Source: Ephemerocybe angulata (Eukaryota > Basidiomycota > Agaricomycetes > Agaricales > Psathyrellaceae). Taken from it: a stretch of DNA of 64,000 bases. The notes below the pieces were generated by a model that had not been told where the DNA came from, did not search any database, and worked only from the letters and a program-made list of their open reading frames with translations. Both the position numbers and the translations under genes were made by a program. Where the stretch lies: positions 1 to 64,000 of the forward strand of contig JAACJK010000219.1 in NCBI GenBank assembly GCA_013368325.1, written 5' to 3'. Below, piece after piece: positions 19,714 to 29,542 of the stretch (the stretch's first letter is position 1; each line of letters opens with the position of its first letter).

Positions 19714-20711
19714 ATGTTCAACCCTTTCTTCGCCATCCTTTCTATATTATCGATTGCAGAGCTCGCTTTCGCCTTGAATGATCACGGCGTCAACCACCGC
19801 GGCCGTCACCACCACGGTATCTCGAGGGAGATTGCGCCCATATCTGCCACTCAGAACACTACCATACTTCCGCGAGGGGGAGGAGCGAGGTGGTCATGGT
19901 ACGATACAGAGGAGTCTGGCAATGCGTGAGTTCCACCACATCCGGATCGCTTTGTGCGACTAACACTGAACCCGTCGTCGACTAGCGGAGCATGCGGTGA
20001 CCATATGAAGAACTCCGAATTCGTGAGTCCTTGCTGCTGAAATACATAGCTCTCATTGTGCACGTCTTGACATCTTTTTTATAGGTCGTCGCCCGAGCCC
20101 AAGTTGTAAGTGAAAAGGGATTATTGCTCGAGAGGCCGGCTATCAAATATTGACACGTTTGCAACAGGACTTCAAGCAATCTGACTGCTTCCAAAAGATT
20201 ACGATGGAGTTCGAAGGCCGTAAAGTCGAAGCTGTAATTAAGGACATTGTGAGTACTGTTGTCGCCACGGTACACTCGAACGCGGTTTTACCTTCTCCTT
20301 TAGTGCCCCATCTGTCCCCCAAATGGCCTTGACCTATCCAAGGGTCTTTTCAAGTACATCGCCCCTAATGGCGACGGGATAGTCTACGGAAACTGGTGGT
20401 TCGGCGGAGATGCTCCAAAACCTCCCCCGACTACCACCAAGGAACCTCCCAAGACCACCACGACGAAGACTACTACCACTACATCCAAGACAACTTCGAC
20501 AACCACCACCAGTACTAGCACCACGACAAAGACTTCGAGTTCGACCACCACAACCTCGACGACGAGCTCTACGACCAAAAGTTCGTCCACTACCACGGCC
20601 TCATCTACGACCTCTGCTGCGAACCTTGCCCCCACTGCCGACACTAAGAGCAATCTCGCCATGCTGTCGAATATTCTTGTGGAGCTGGCTGGAGTAGTCG
20701 TCGCTCAATAA
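19714..20711 (+). CDS. secreted DPBB (RlpA/expansin-like) protein, copy A
   Basis: Exons 19714-19925, 19986-20022, 20085-20105, 20168-20248, 20304-20711; 252 residues. An N-terminal signal peptide (MFNPFFAILSILSIAELAFA) precedes a His-rich segment and RWSWYDTE. The double-psi beta-barrel follows: GACGDHMKNSEFVVARAQ, DCFQKITMEF, AVIKDICPICPPNGLDLSKG, FKYIAPNGDGIVYGNWWF. The GACG and D-x-CPxC...LDLS blocks are those of fungal expansin-like/RlpA-type proteins, which act in cell walls. A long Thr/Ser tail, probably O-glycosylated, ends in a hydrophobic stretch (LSNILVELAGVVVAQ) compatible with a GPI-type signal. Copy B at 21485 has the same intron phases and exon sizes in its core, so the two arose by tandem duplication. 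Confidence 0.85.
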
Positions 20712-21484
20712 ATTGGGTAACATGACAGCTTGAGGCCGGACCTTGGGCCCACTGTCGATTCTCACTCTCTCCTTGATGGACCATTTCCGATAGTATACCC
20801 ACCCCCGCCATCTGTATGTGTCGTATCAATCTCGCATGCGGATTTCTAGCTGTTGTACGTATCGCTATATACCCCGCCATCACCTTCAATCCGATGATAA
20901 ACCTCCTTTTACGACGTATTCATGAAGCTAGATAAATTTACGGAATATAGAACCAGCTGGATTGGTGGGTGCGCGCGCATCATGCTGAAGCTGGCGCCCA
21001 CAGATATATTTAGCGCCCAGTCCAACTAAATGATATCGTCCAAAATCAATTCTTCATCCTGGAGAATACCGCCTGGAATGCCCTTCCTCGAGAGGTACTA
21101 ATGATATCTCAAAAGGGAGCGCCGGGGAATTGAAATTCCTTGCTTCTTTCTTTTTCTAGTGTCGGTGACAAGAAGTTGAAGCCTCAGCGCTCGTGGGCCT
21201 CACTTTGAACCACAACCCCTGCGTGAGCGGCTCAAGATTGGGGAAAGAAGCGATGGATTCTTGATTATAAATACAGCCTGCGCGGGGGGGCAAGTGGGTC
21301 TCCCCATGCTACCCTTGCCTTTGACTGCGGGTCGTGTGACGGCGCTCGACTTACGTAGCTCAAAAGGTCTTCAGCGCTCGCCATCGCCATCAAGTTTGTT
21401 TCTTCCCTTTCCTTCCACAGTGCAACCACTGCCAGCCTTTTCTACTCGTTTCCATCCACACTCGTTTTATAAATTTGACCTCTA
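20712..21484. promoter_or_regulatory. spacer between DPBB copies with a TATA box for copy B
   Basis: 773 bp without coding signal. TATAAATA at 21266-21273 lies about 210 bp before the copy B start. A pyrimidine-rich stretch just before 21485 fits a fungal transcription start region. Repeated GGCGCCC / AGCGCCC words occur at 20994-21020. Confidence 0.5.
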
Positions 21485-22446
21485 ATGAGCCTACTTGTTC
21501 TTCTGACGTTCTGGACACTGTGGATTCTGCCTGCCACAACAGGAGCTACCCACATTTCTCGAGATTCAATTCTCCGTCACAAGCATGCTTCTAACAATTC
21601 AGCACTCCAAGTGAGAGGGGCGAATTCCAAGTGGTCTTGGTACGATACGGAGACTGGCAACCCGTATGTGCGAAATCTCTTCTGGTTAAAACTCATTATT
21701 AATTCAACTCCTTTCAACTCCAGTGGCTCATGCGGAGAGTACATAAAGAACAGTGATTTTGTGAGTGTTTGAATGAGTAATTGAGGAAGCGTGGGACCTT
21801 ATACCACATAGGTCGTCGCTCGAAGCGCTTCTGTGAGTCGCAGACACCTGGCGTTCCAGTTATCAAAGAATCAACCCAGTGACACCTTTACGTAGGACTT
21901 CAGCAATTCCGACTGCTTCAAAACTGTGACACTTTCCTATAAAGGGCGGACCGCTCAGGCAGTAATCAAGGATGTTGTAAGTACTATCGATTTGCTGACC
22001 AGGATTCGATCATGCACTGATATATTCTTTAGTGCTCCGGATGTCCCCCGAATGGACTGGATCTCTCGAAGGGCCTTTATCGTTTCATTGCACCAGATGC
22101 TGACGATATTCTTTGGGACGGAGATTGGTGGTTTGGAGGTGAGAAACCTGGCCCAACCTCCTCCAAGGAGACGCAGAAGCAATCTGGCACATCGGGTTCT
22201 GCCACTAGCACCACTGCAAAGGAAACGGGGAGCACATCCACCAAGTCCACCACTGCAAAGATATCTTCGACGGCAACAACCACGAGTGTCACCGCCACTA
22301 CCACCACCAGATCCACATCTACTACAGAGTCAGCAACAACTGTTTCGGATATCATCCCGAAGCCAAGCTCAGCTACGGATAACCTCTCGGTTCTGTTTTC
22401 TGTCGTGGTGGAGCTCGGCGGGCTCGTCAACGCTGTTGGTGCTTGA
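21485..22446 (+). CDS. secreted DPBB (RlpA/expansin-like) protein, copy B
   Basis: Exons 21485-21663, 21724-21760, 21812-21832, 21896-21976, 22033-22446; 243 residues. Signal peptide MSLLVLLTFWTLWILPATTGA, then KWSWYDTETG, GSCGEYIKNSDFVVARSA, DCFKTVTLSY, AVIKDVCSGCPPNGLDLSKG and WDGDWWFGG. Exons 2, 3 and 4 are exactly 37, 21 and 81 nt, the same as in copy A. A Thr/Ser-rich tail and a hydrophobic C-terminus (LFSVVVELGGLVNAVG) are kept although the sequence has diverged. The conserved Asp and the CxxC of the barrel are intact. Expected outside the cell or wall-bound. Confidence 0.85.
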
Positions 22447-23323
22447 GTACCTGATGTTTACACATGGTCGAGCCAAAGCTCACCAATAGAGAGTTTATAT
22501 TGACTCCAATAGGTTTCTTCAGTGATAAATCCAAAATCCATGTTCGCCTTGATGCACGTTAGAGAACCACCTTTGATATAGGACTCTCGCCCGCGTAGGC
22601 CCCTTAATTAAAGGCGGGGACTTTGCAAATTGCGGATTGATAATGTAGCTCGTTTGGAACTTTTAACACGACTAGGGGGTAAACAAAGAGTGTGTGTGTG
22701 TGTGTGAAAGTTCAAAGGAGAGAGTCGAAACAGCACAGACGACCCATATGTCATAACATGTCGAGCATGACTGTGCCACTACAGGTCCTTAGGCTTCGTC
22801 TGTAGATAAAGAAAAGGGAAAAGGAGAAGGAAATAAAAAAGTACTCTCTGCCTGGGAGTCGAACCCAGCTTTCGCGCGTGACAGGCGCGTGTACTAACCG
22901 ATATACTAGCAAAGACGCTATATCCGCACCCTCGCTCTGCCCACCATGATCTACCAGCTCATTCTTACCCTATCTTAGCATCGGTGACTGGCTGCTTGCC
23001 GGGGCGGTCAGTGCATATTTGCCCTTCTTATAAGTACGTGTACACTTGCCCATTACGTTCCCCATAGAGTTGGGCGCCTAAATCACTGCTCACCGTACAC
23101 TGACGGATATAGGCCAAGTAAGGTCCTGCGTGAAGGTCCCCCTATACTTCTAGTAAGCACTACTATGAATTGTCAAGACCTTCTCTCTCACTATAACCCA
23201 GATACCCTTGTATGTACCTGGGACGCCCACAGTGGGCGTCAATTGTGGGAAAGGTTCGCATGATGCCATCACACCCCTGCAACATTCACACCAATCACAA
23301 ACGTCGCTTGATCTCGAACAACC
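22447..23323. other. intergenic with a tRNA gene and a GT microsatellite
   Basis: Contains the tRNA-Asp at 22844-22915 and a short (TG)n run near 22690-22706. No other coding signal. The region just before 23324 is the promoter of the F-box gene. Confidence 0.5.
22844..22915 (-). tRNA. tRNA-Asp(GTC), copy 1
   Basis: 72 nt. The acceptor stem pairs TCTTTGC with GCAGAGA; the anticodon arm is CGCGC-CTGTCAC-GCGCG with anticodon GTC; the T arm is CTGGG-TTCGACT-CCCAG. Internal promoter boxes are present: A box TAGTATATCGG and B box GGTTCGACTCC. A T6 run directly downstream (AAAAAA on the plus strand, 22835-22840) should end Pol III transcription. No intron. Identical to the copy at 25481. Confidence 0.95.
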
Positions 23324-25318
23324 ATGTCCATGTCCGACATTCCGACTCTCGCCCTCCCCGCCGCAGCTGTCCGCCCGGGTTGGATTCGTATCGCTCCTAG
23401 AGTCCGACTTAGTAGAGGCGAGACTCGTAGGGAGCCTGCAGCTGTTGAAGTTGCACAGGAAATTGCGCGCATAACTGCGAAGACCGTCGTCTCGAGTGTC
23501 GACTCTGTCGAGAACCTTAATGGAGAGCTGGAGCGCCCTCAAGCGAAATCCTCCCCTCCAATTCACAGAATGCCTGCTGAGATTCTGTCTATGATCTTTG
23601 CTAGCGCGACCGAAGGCGGCGAGGATCTCTTTCACCAGGACTTCCGGGACCTCTCTGTACGCGCCACCTGGGGGGGTGAGGGCCTTCGGGCGGTGGAACA
23701 CCGCTTACTCATCCTTAGAACACTGGAAACACACAAACACACACACCACGCCAAGCATCTCCGCAGAATGCCTGAATTGATCAACATCACCTTAGTATGC
23801 AAGGCGTGGCGCGACGTAGTCGAGACTGACGCATACCTCTGGGCACAGCTGGAAACAGCGCCCCTCCTCGGTACTGGGGAGCTCAAAGTCCTTCAACGGT
23901 GGTTCGCTCGCGCGAAACGTTCTCCGAAGGCACTCCGCCTGAGTTACCGCTACCCGCTTCGATGCGATTGCGCGCAGACGAAAGACTGCTTCTACAGCAA
24001 CCCCAATTTGCTGAAACTCCTTGTCGATGAAGACCACATTGCGCGCCTCCATCTCCTCAAGCTCACTCCAAGATGCTTCACTGAATTTATCAAGTCAGTG
24101 AAACATGCAAACGGTGGCTCTACGCCTTTATGGTGGGACACACTGCATACCTTGGAGCTCGATTTCCACCAAACATATCCCGTCGATACGTACTGGGCAC
24201 TTCCGGACGCCAGGACCTTATTTCACGCCCTCCCTCCAGTCACTTCCCTCACGCTTAACACGCTCGTCGCCATTCCATGGGAACCAACACGACAGAGATT
24301 GGACATCGGACAATCCATTCTGACCGGCCTCACACGCTTAACGCTCCGCTACAACTTCGACGGCCCGCAGCTGGTGATGCTCCTGCGGCACTGCACGAAT
24401 GTTGAGGATCTCGCCCTCGCCCTGCAGATCGACCACTGGCAGAACCCCGCCATGTCAGACCCCCTCGATGATGCGCCCCTGCTTCCACCGACCACCGTCA
24501 CCTACTTCCTTCCCAAGGTCACCAGCCTGACCCTGGAATTCTGCTATGTCCCCGGTATCAGAATCCCTTTTCGCTACCTCCGTTTTCCTGGCCTTGTCAA
24601 TCTCCACGTTGCGAGGAACCCTCTCTTAAAGGTCCGCACATGGCAAAAGGACAAAAACGCGTACTCCCAGGTTCTCGAATGGCTTAAGCTGTTCTCGCGT
24701 AGCAGGGCACCAAGTAGCCTCCGCTCGTTGCGCCTCGGCTCCGATGGAATACATTGCATCGACCCGCTCGTTGCCGAAGACCTCTACTACATTCTTTCCC
24801 ATCTCCAGCCCCAAATCACGCATCTCTCCTTAAATGGCGAGTTTGACGCACATAAATTTATGCAGATCGATGAGGAGAAGCGAGCCTCCGGCAAAGGCCG
24901 AAAACTCTGCCCTTCCTTGCAAAGCCTGGAGCTTCTACAGCTCAACACAGTGGACCGTCTATTAGGGGACTTCGATCTCGAGCCGTTCCTGGTGTACATC
25001 AAAAATCGCCACAACTACCAGAAGGTGGAGGACGATGGGGTGATAACTTTGGTGGAGCCGTTCGACGGGCTGAAGCGAGTGGTTGTAGAGGTGTACACGC
25101 AAGCTAAGAGTAAGTCGTGGATGCCGCTCCAGGGCTCGGAGACGCTGGAGACGATTAGGTCGTTTGGGGTGGTTGTCGATAGACTTGGATACTCGCCTGA
25201 CGAAGAGACCGGGGCCGACGGAGAGGATAGTGACGGGGAGGATAGTGACGGTGAGGATAGTGACGGTGAGGATAGCGACGGTGAGGATAGTGACGGCGAG
25301 GATAGTGAGAGCAAGTGA
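23324..25318 (+). CDS. F-box protein with leucine-rich/acidic C-terminus
   Basis: Single exon, 664 codons. An N-terminal extension (residues 1-75) includes a helical segment (VEVAQEIARITAK), then an F-box-like helix IHRMPAEILSMIFASA (about 79-94) and a second conserved F-box-family block INITLVCKAWRDVVETDAYLW (given in two parts here as INITLVCKAWRD and VVETDAYLW). The body has recurring leucine-rich strings (LTRLTLRYNF, LTLEFCYV) as in LRR-type F-box proteins. F-box proteins bind Skp1 and recruit substrates to SCF ubiquitin ligases; agaricomycetes have hundreds. The last 35 residues are a five-residue EDSDG repeat. The lack of introns is notable beside its neighbours. Confidence 0.8.
   Translation: MSMSDIPTLALPAAAVRPGWIRIAPRVRLSRGETRREPAAVEVAQEIARITAKTVVSSVDSVENLNGELERPQAKSSPPIHRMPAEILSMIFASATEGGEDLFHQDFRDLSVRATWGGEGLRAVEHRLLILRTLETHKHTHHAKHLRRMPELINITLVCKAWRDVVETDAYLWAQLETAPLLGTGELKVLQRWFARAKRSPKALRLSYRYPLRCDCAQTKDCFYSNPNLLKLLVDEDHIARLHLLKLTPRCFTEFIKSVKHANGGSTPLWWDTLHTLELDFHQTYPVDTYWALPDARTLFHALPPVTSLTLNTLVAIPWEPTRQRLDIGQSILTGLTRLTLRYNFDGPQLVMLLRHCTNVEDLALALQIDHWQNPAMSDPLDDAPLLPPTTVTYFLPKVTSLTLEFCYVPGIRIPFRYLRFPGLVNLHVARNPLLKVRTWQKDKNAYSQVLEWLKLFSRSRAPSSLRSLRLGSDGIHCIDPLVAEDLYYILSHLQPQITHLSLNGEFDAHKFMQIDEEKRASGKGRKLCPSLQSLELLQLNTVDRLLGDFDLEPFLVYIKNRHNYQKVEDDGVITLVEPFDGLKRVVVEVYTQAKSKSWMPLQGSETLETIRSFGVVVDRLGYSPDEETGADGEDSDGEDSDGEDSDGEDSDGEDSDGEDSESK
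25223..25309 (+). repeat. 15-bp coding minisatellite (EDSDG repeat)
   Basis: Five full units and a partial sixth of GAGGATAGTGACGGT, with single-base variation, at the 3' end of the F-box gene. Each unit adds the same five acidic residues, so copy number changes keep frame. Confidence 0.9.
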
Positions 25319-25480
25319 AAAAGAAAGGAAAAAGTTGAACAGTCACGTCGCGCCCTTCGGAGTTAAGCATGGTAGTCTTGCGTCGCTGTCCCGTACTCAT
25401 GTATATATACGTTGCCGAATGTGACTCTTTTCATTGATAAGACTGAAAGTTCAAAGAGCAACGGTCCGAGCACAAAAAGA

Positions 25481-25552
25481 CTCTCTGCCTGGGAGTCGAA
25501 CCCAGCTTTCGCGCGTGACAGGCGCGTGTACTAACCGATATACTAGCAAAGA
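25481..25552 (-). tRNA. tRNA-Asp(GTC), copy 2
   Basis: 72 nt, identical to the copy at 22844-22915 and in the same orientation, on the other side of the F-box gene. The Pol III terminator is a T5 run (AAAAA at 25474-25478 on the plus strand). The immediate flanks (CGCTAT upstream) also match for a few bases, pointing to a segmental copy. Confidence 0.95.
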
Positions 25553-26624
25553 CGCTATGAATGGCCTTGTCATCCGCCAGACATATGGGCATGCAGTCAC
25601 CTCTCTCACCAACGCGAACTTACGCTGGCCTCTGTTTGTTACGACACCCCGCAACTTGGAGTGCACCTCTGTAAGCTTTCCCGATGCTCTGTAAGTATAG
25701 AACGAAGACAAAGGTCAATAAAGACGGTAACGCACAAGAGCTACGGGTACGAGGAGGCGGCGATTGGTGCATGGCGCTCTGCCCTACGTACTAAGCGCCG
25801 GTGTCTCATCTAACATCACGACTTGGTCTCAGGTGGAATGGGGAAGTCGTCAGAGCTGCCTTAACCCACCCCTTGGCCTGACGCTACAACCAATGCAGAT
25901 GAGAATCAACCAGATTGCATAACCAAGGCTACAACTTTTGTGCAGGCATGCACAATGATCGCGATATAGTGCGGGTCCGTCTGGGCGCCAATTCTCTATC
26001 CAGCCGGCCTTTTTCCCTCGCAGTAAAGCACGACGAGGAATACTTACCCCACTCGAAGGCTTTCCGTCGTCGGGAATCGAACCTGCGCCAACACCGCAGT
26101 CCTCGACAAACGTGCAAACATCGCATCTGGTCCGTGCGCCATTCGTCTATGGTCCGTGCGCGCGGCCACCCTATATAAGCGCGGCGCGAACACCCAGACA
26201 ACTCATACTTACCTTGATGGCATAGGCCCCTTCAAGTACTGGGTTTATGGGCTGTGGCAGCACTTCATAGCACGGCGACCTTGTCCATACAGAGTGTGGC
26301 TGCAGCTTGTATGGGGTTCGCCCTCATGCACTGTCTCAATATTTTCCTGTCCTCTCTCGGCCACTCGGCTGAAGAGGCGTTCTTTTTTGATTTTTCGCGC
26401 GGCTAACCCTAACCCTAGGGACATACTCCTGCCTGCGCAATTCTCTTCTCTTTCTAGACTCTCTTACCTCTTAGCTTGGAATAAACCTGTTCTATTATCA
26501 TCTTCTGAACATCTCGTATCCCGAATCTGACGAACTTGTCCCCTTCAGAACCGTATATGTACAACTGTTTCCTCTTCAACGGGTATCCTCTGGAAGACTG
26601 GAAGATCCCCTTCGTTCTCAACGC
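25553..26624. other. intergenic, no gene supported
   Basis: Open frames are short and overlapping. A perfect Pol III B box (GGTTCGATTCC on the minus strand, 26073-26083) is present, but no tRNA cloverleaf could be folded around it. Two telomere-like units lie at 26404-26420. TATATAA at 26172-26178 is not followed by a clear gene. Confidence 0.4.
26404..26420. repeat. short interstitial telomere-like repeat
   Basis: TAACCCTAACCCTAGGG: two CCCTAA units followed by CCCTAGGG. TTAGGG is the telomere unit of most basidiomycetes. Too short to be more than suggestive. Confidence 0.5.
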
Positions 26625-26967
26625 TCATGCCCGCGAGGATGGGCGATCCTGTGCAGGAAATTGCAATAAGCGCATGAGATTCGCAGCTGCGTTTTCGCTT
26701 CTTGCAATTTCCTGGGCCTCGATACGACGATGTTCTTCGGCTTCGGCTTCGGCATGTTGCAGTGCGGCGAGGTGGACTTTCGTGGCCTCGTGTCGGCGCT
26801 GGTCGCTGCCAAGGCGGCGTTCTCTATGGTCGCGACAGACGATACAAACCGCCCTTGGGCCCTGAGGAGTCTGGACTGACTTCCACACTGAAGGAGCGAG
26901 CAGTCGATGTTAAGGGGAGAAAGCAACATCAGCAATGCGCCGTACCTGCAATTGGCGGATCCATCAT
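26625..26967 (-). CDS. small zinc-finger-like protein, probably 3'-truncated
   Basis: Exon 1 26946-26967 (MMDPPIA), intron 26888-26945 (GTACGG...CTTCAG, 58 nt), exon 2 26625-26887; about 94 residues. The spliced product reads WKSVQTPQGPRAVCIVC...GSDQRRHEATKVHLAAL, that is C-x2-C followed by H-x4-H, a single C2H2-like finger. A helical Glu-rich stretch (AEAEAEEHRRIEAQE) follows. After the stop, another frame stays open with plausible coding text (ENEGDLPVFQRIPVEEE), so the gene may be frameshifted or have a further unrecognised intron. The role is unknown; nucleic-acid binding is inferred from the finger. Confidence 0.45.
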
Positions 26968-27355
26968 TGACGCTTGGCAAGTTGCGATAATGCGGGGCAG
27001 TGAAGGTGAGGTCGTTAATCGTTCAGGTATGGAAGAGAGGGGTGTTGCTAGGGCTGTATTCCGACAGTCGTACGCTGGAACAACTCTGAACAGACTCAGG
27101 ATGATCCTAGGCGCGCGTCGGTCCGGGACGTCCGTTGATTTGAGCAGCTGGCAGTGTATCATGGAGTTCACGATGTTCAAGGAGCCGAGGAGAACTGGCT
27201 CTGACTTTCATAATCAAATTATACACACAATTCGGTGCGTAGTACACTAGCAGGGCTTAGATTCGAAGCTAACAGCTGAAACGACATGTTTGTCCGTGCC
27301 ATCGACGATCCAGTTGGTATATGGTAGGCAATCCTTGCTTGGTGCTTAGCGGCGC

Positions 27356-27612
27356 TTAGCAGCAGCAAGGGATGATACAGCAGTATCCTCCATCCTATCG
27401 AGAACGTCAGTGCCACGTTCAATCGATACTCAGAGGTGAGCTAGACGTACTCCACACGGTATACACCCGCCTCTCAGCCTCGACGCAGGCTGCTGCTCCA
27501 CGCTCATCTGCTCGACCCGCTGCGGCTGTTTACTGACAACGGCGGGCTTCGACATCGACCCAGGGGAGAGGGTAGACTCGGGCTGTTTGGTGACGGGGGT
27601 GTTGGGGTGCAT
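27356..27612 (-). CDS. microprotein with CC..P.CCC tail, copy 1
   Basis: Exon 1 27451-27612, intron 27395-27450 (GTACGT...GATAG, 56 nt), exon 2 27356-27394; 66 residues. The N-terminal 45 residues are Gln/Pro/Ser-rich and polar; then RLRGGCIPCG, splice junction, DGGYCCIIPCCC and stop. Seven of the last 18 residues are cysteine, ending CCC. No signal peptide or long hydrophobic helix is present, so Cys-palmitoylation and membrane attachment, as in CYSTM-like stress proteins, is a plausible but unproven role. A paralogue with the same exon layout is at 40251-40499. The second exon codes for only 12 residues. Confidence 0.7.
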
Positions 27613-28083
27613 CGTGGAGGTGGTTGTGGTGGTGGTTTTGTGGAAAGAGGAATACGCCAGTTTTCCGTGTTAAAAGAGGTGCCGCATGGTTGGTGGCTCG
27701 TTGTGCTATGATGTCATTGCACTGCCTTCGCTTTTTGAGCGCCGATGGCGGTTTCGGGCGCTAATTATGCCTTAATCGTCGTCGTTCAGGTGAATAAAGG
27801 CGCTGGGCTCAGTATCGAGACGCTCAGAGGGCTGGGTAAGCTTCCTGTGCGTCTCCCGAAGCCCTACTTCTAAAAGCAAACATAGTCACGATGACTATCT
27901 ATTCCCAGACCACCTGATTCTAGTCAACCAGATATAGTCGTGAAGGTGGTCTCAAGAAGCGTTCTCTGGCCCTGGTTCTCCTACTATTCCTCCATAGATA
28001 TGATAGTTGCTATCACCTTCCCATCTCGTCCCAAAGCCCTCACTCTCGCCTCTCATCGCAGGTCGATATTCCCCAGCCACGCA
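27613..28083. other. intergenic, divergent promoter region
   Basis: 471 bp between the microprotein start (minus) and the 7TM gene start (plus). No coding signal beyond an upstream in-frame extension of the 7TM open frame to 27940, which lacks a conserved start. Contains GCGCC/GGCGGT words near 27740-27770. Confidence 0.4.
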
Positions 28084-29542
28084 ATGGAGTCCGAATCGCT
28101 GAACGCATCTCTCGTCCATGCTTTTATATCCATAAGCATAGTCAGCGCCGTACTGTTTGCCCTCATGATCTTTTCCGCTCTGGCCTTCCGGAAAGTGCAG
28201 CGATGCCCCATATGGTACAGCTTCTGCGCGTCCTGGCTGACGTTCAGCGCGTCGTTCTCTCTGCTATCCTTTGCTGGGCAGCAGTTCAATAGCTCGCAGG
28301 ATAGAGACCTGTGCCTCGCCCAAGCCGGCCTTGTTTACGCAGCTCCTTTTCTGTTGGTTGCTCTTTTCGTTCGGTACCTCTCCATACCGTTGACGTATGT
28401 TTCAGCGTCGGCTGTACTTCGACAGGGCTCGTTGCGCAGGTAGGTCGAACATAGACGGTCAAGGCAAACAGCTGACCTCCCGTCCACTCAGTTATTATCT
28501 ACCATCTTGGATACGATATCTCCGAACACAACCGGAGCCAACAAGCGTCCACTTTTCGTCAGGATATTGGTACGATAACTGAGCATATCACCCACGGTAC
28601 TCCCTCACACCTCTCCGACAGGCAATCGCCACGCCATGGTCAATCTGGCTAGCTGTGCTCATCGGAGTACTCTTGGTACGCCTCGTCTCTCACAGTGCCC
28701 ACCAACTCCCACCTACCTATACACCTCCAGTCCAGCTCCACCCACCGAGACGGCGTAATCCTGTCGCCCAACTCGACATATTGCGTCGTGTCGTACTCCC
28801 CTGTCCCCCGTCTCACAGCGGTGTTCACAACCATCTTGTGCATCATAATCCTCTCACTCGAAGGTCAGCTTCTCTCCTGGCAAGTTCGACTTGAGCTGGT
28901 TCTCTGATACCGAAGTCTACTACTGTGATTAGTTGTGATCGCCGCTCTACTCTTCCGCCACCGTGCTGTTAAGGATCTGTTCAAGCAGTCAGTAATAATG
29001 ACAACCCGCGTCTTCGTATTCACAGGGGTCGTACTTACTGCGGCAGTGTGCGTTCTTCCTGGGCCTGAGATATCTCTACTGGCACCTTCATTCGCTAACT
29101 AACCGTATCAACAGTACTGGCCTGTCCTTCGTCCTGACGGAAAGAAGGGGTGCAGCGTTCGATGTTATGATCTCCGTCGGTGTGTCCCCCGCTGAGCTCG
29201 ATACGAGATGAAAGACAAAAGTTCACAGGGAGTTCAATTTAGTCCCCCTAGGCACTGCAATCATCTTCGGTTCCCAGCCCGTAAGTACTCCCACTTCTTC
29301 CTGTCTTCCACGCTCGACAAGTTCTAATTGCTTCTGGTACTCAGGACCTCTGGCAAGGCTACCTCCGATGGATACCAGTTCAACTCCGCTGTTTCCACAG
29401 CAGGGGCAGGGTTTCTGGCCCTCGAACGGACGTACAGCCACAGGGCACGATATCCATTCACCAGGCGACTCTCGTCATCGGACCTCATACTTCAATGCAA
29501 GAAGCCCATATAATGGAAGTAGAACCATCGTCCTCACGGTGA
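28084..29542 (+). CDS. seven-transmembrane-type membrane protein, multi-exon (exon borders partly unresolved)
   Basis: Exon 1 starts MESESLNASLVHAF at 28084 and gives two hydrophobic helices (ISISIVSAVLFALMIFSAL; WLTFSASFSLLSF) with a Cys-containing extracellular-type loop (CLAQAGLVYAAP). Later exons give VPRLTAVFTTILCIIILSLEG near 28815-28870 (split here: VPRLTAVFTTI, LCIIILSLEG), RVFVFTGVVLTAAV near 29010-29050, VPLGTAIIFGSQ near 29243-29278 and a last exon DLWQGYLRWIP ending at the TGA 29540-29542. The order of helices and the FGSQ...LW motif in the last helix match the fungal 7TM receptor-like proteins common in agaricomycetes. Junctions after helix 3 could not be fixed, so a decayed copy cannot be excluded. 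Confidence 0.5.

Noticed and set aside
26030..26125. tRNA-like sequence with a perfect B box on the minus strand
   Set aside because: T stem mispairs, and no D arm, anticodon arm or acceptor stem could be formed; perhaps a SINE or tRNA relic, but not supported.
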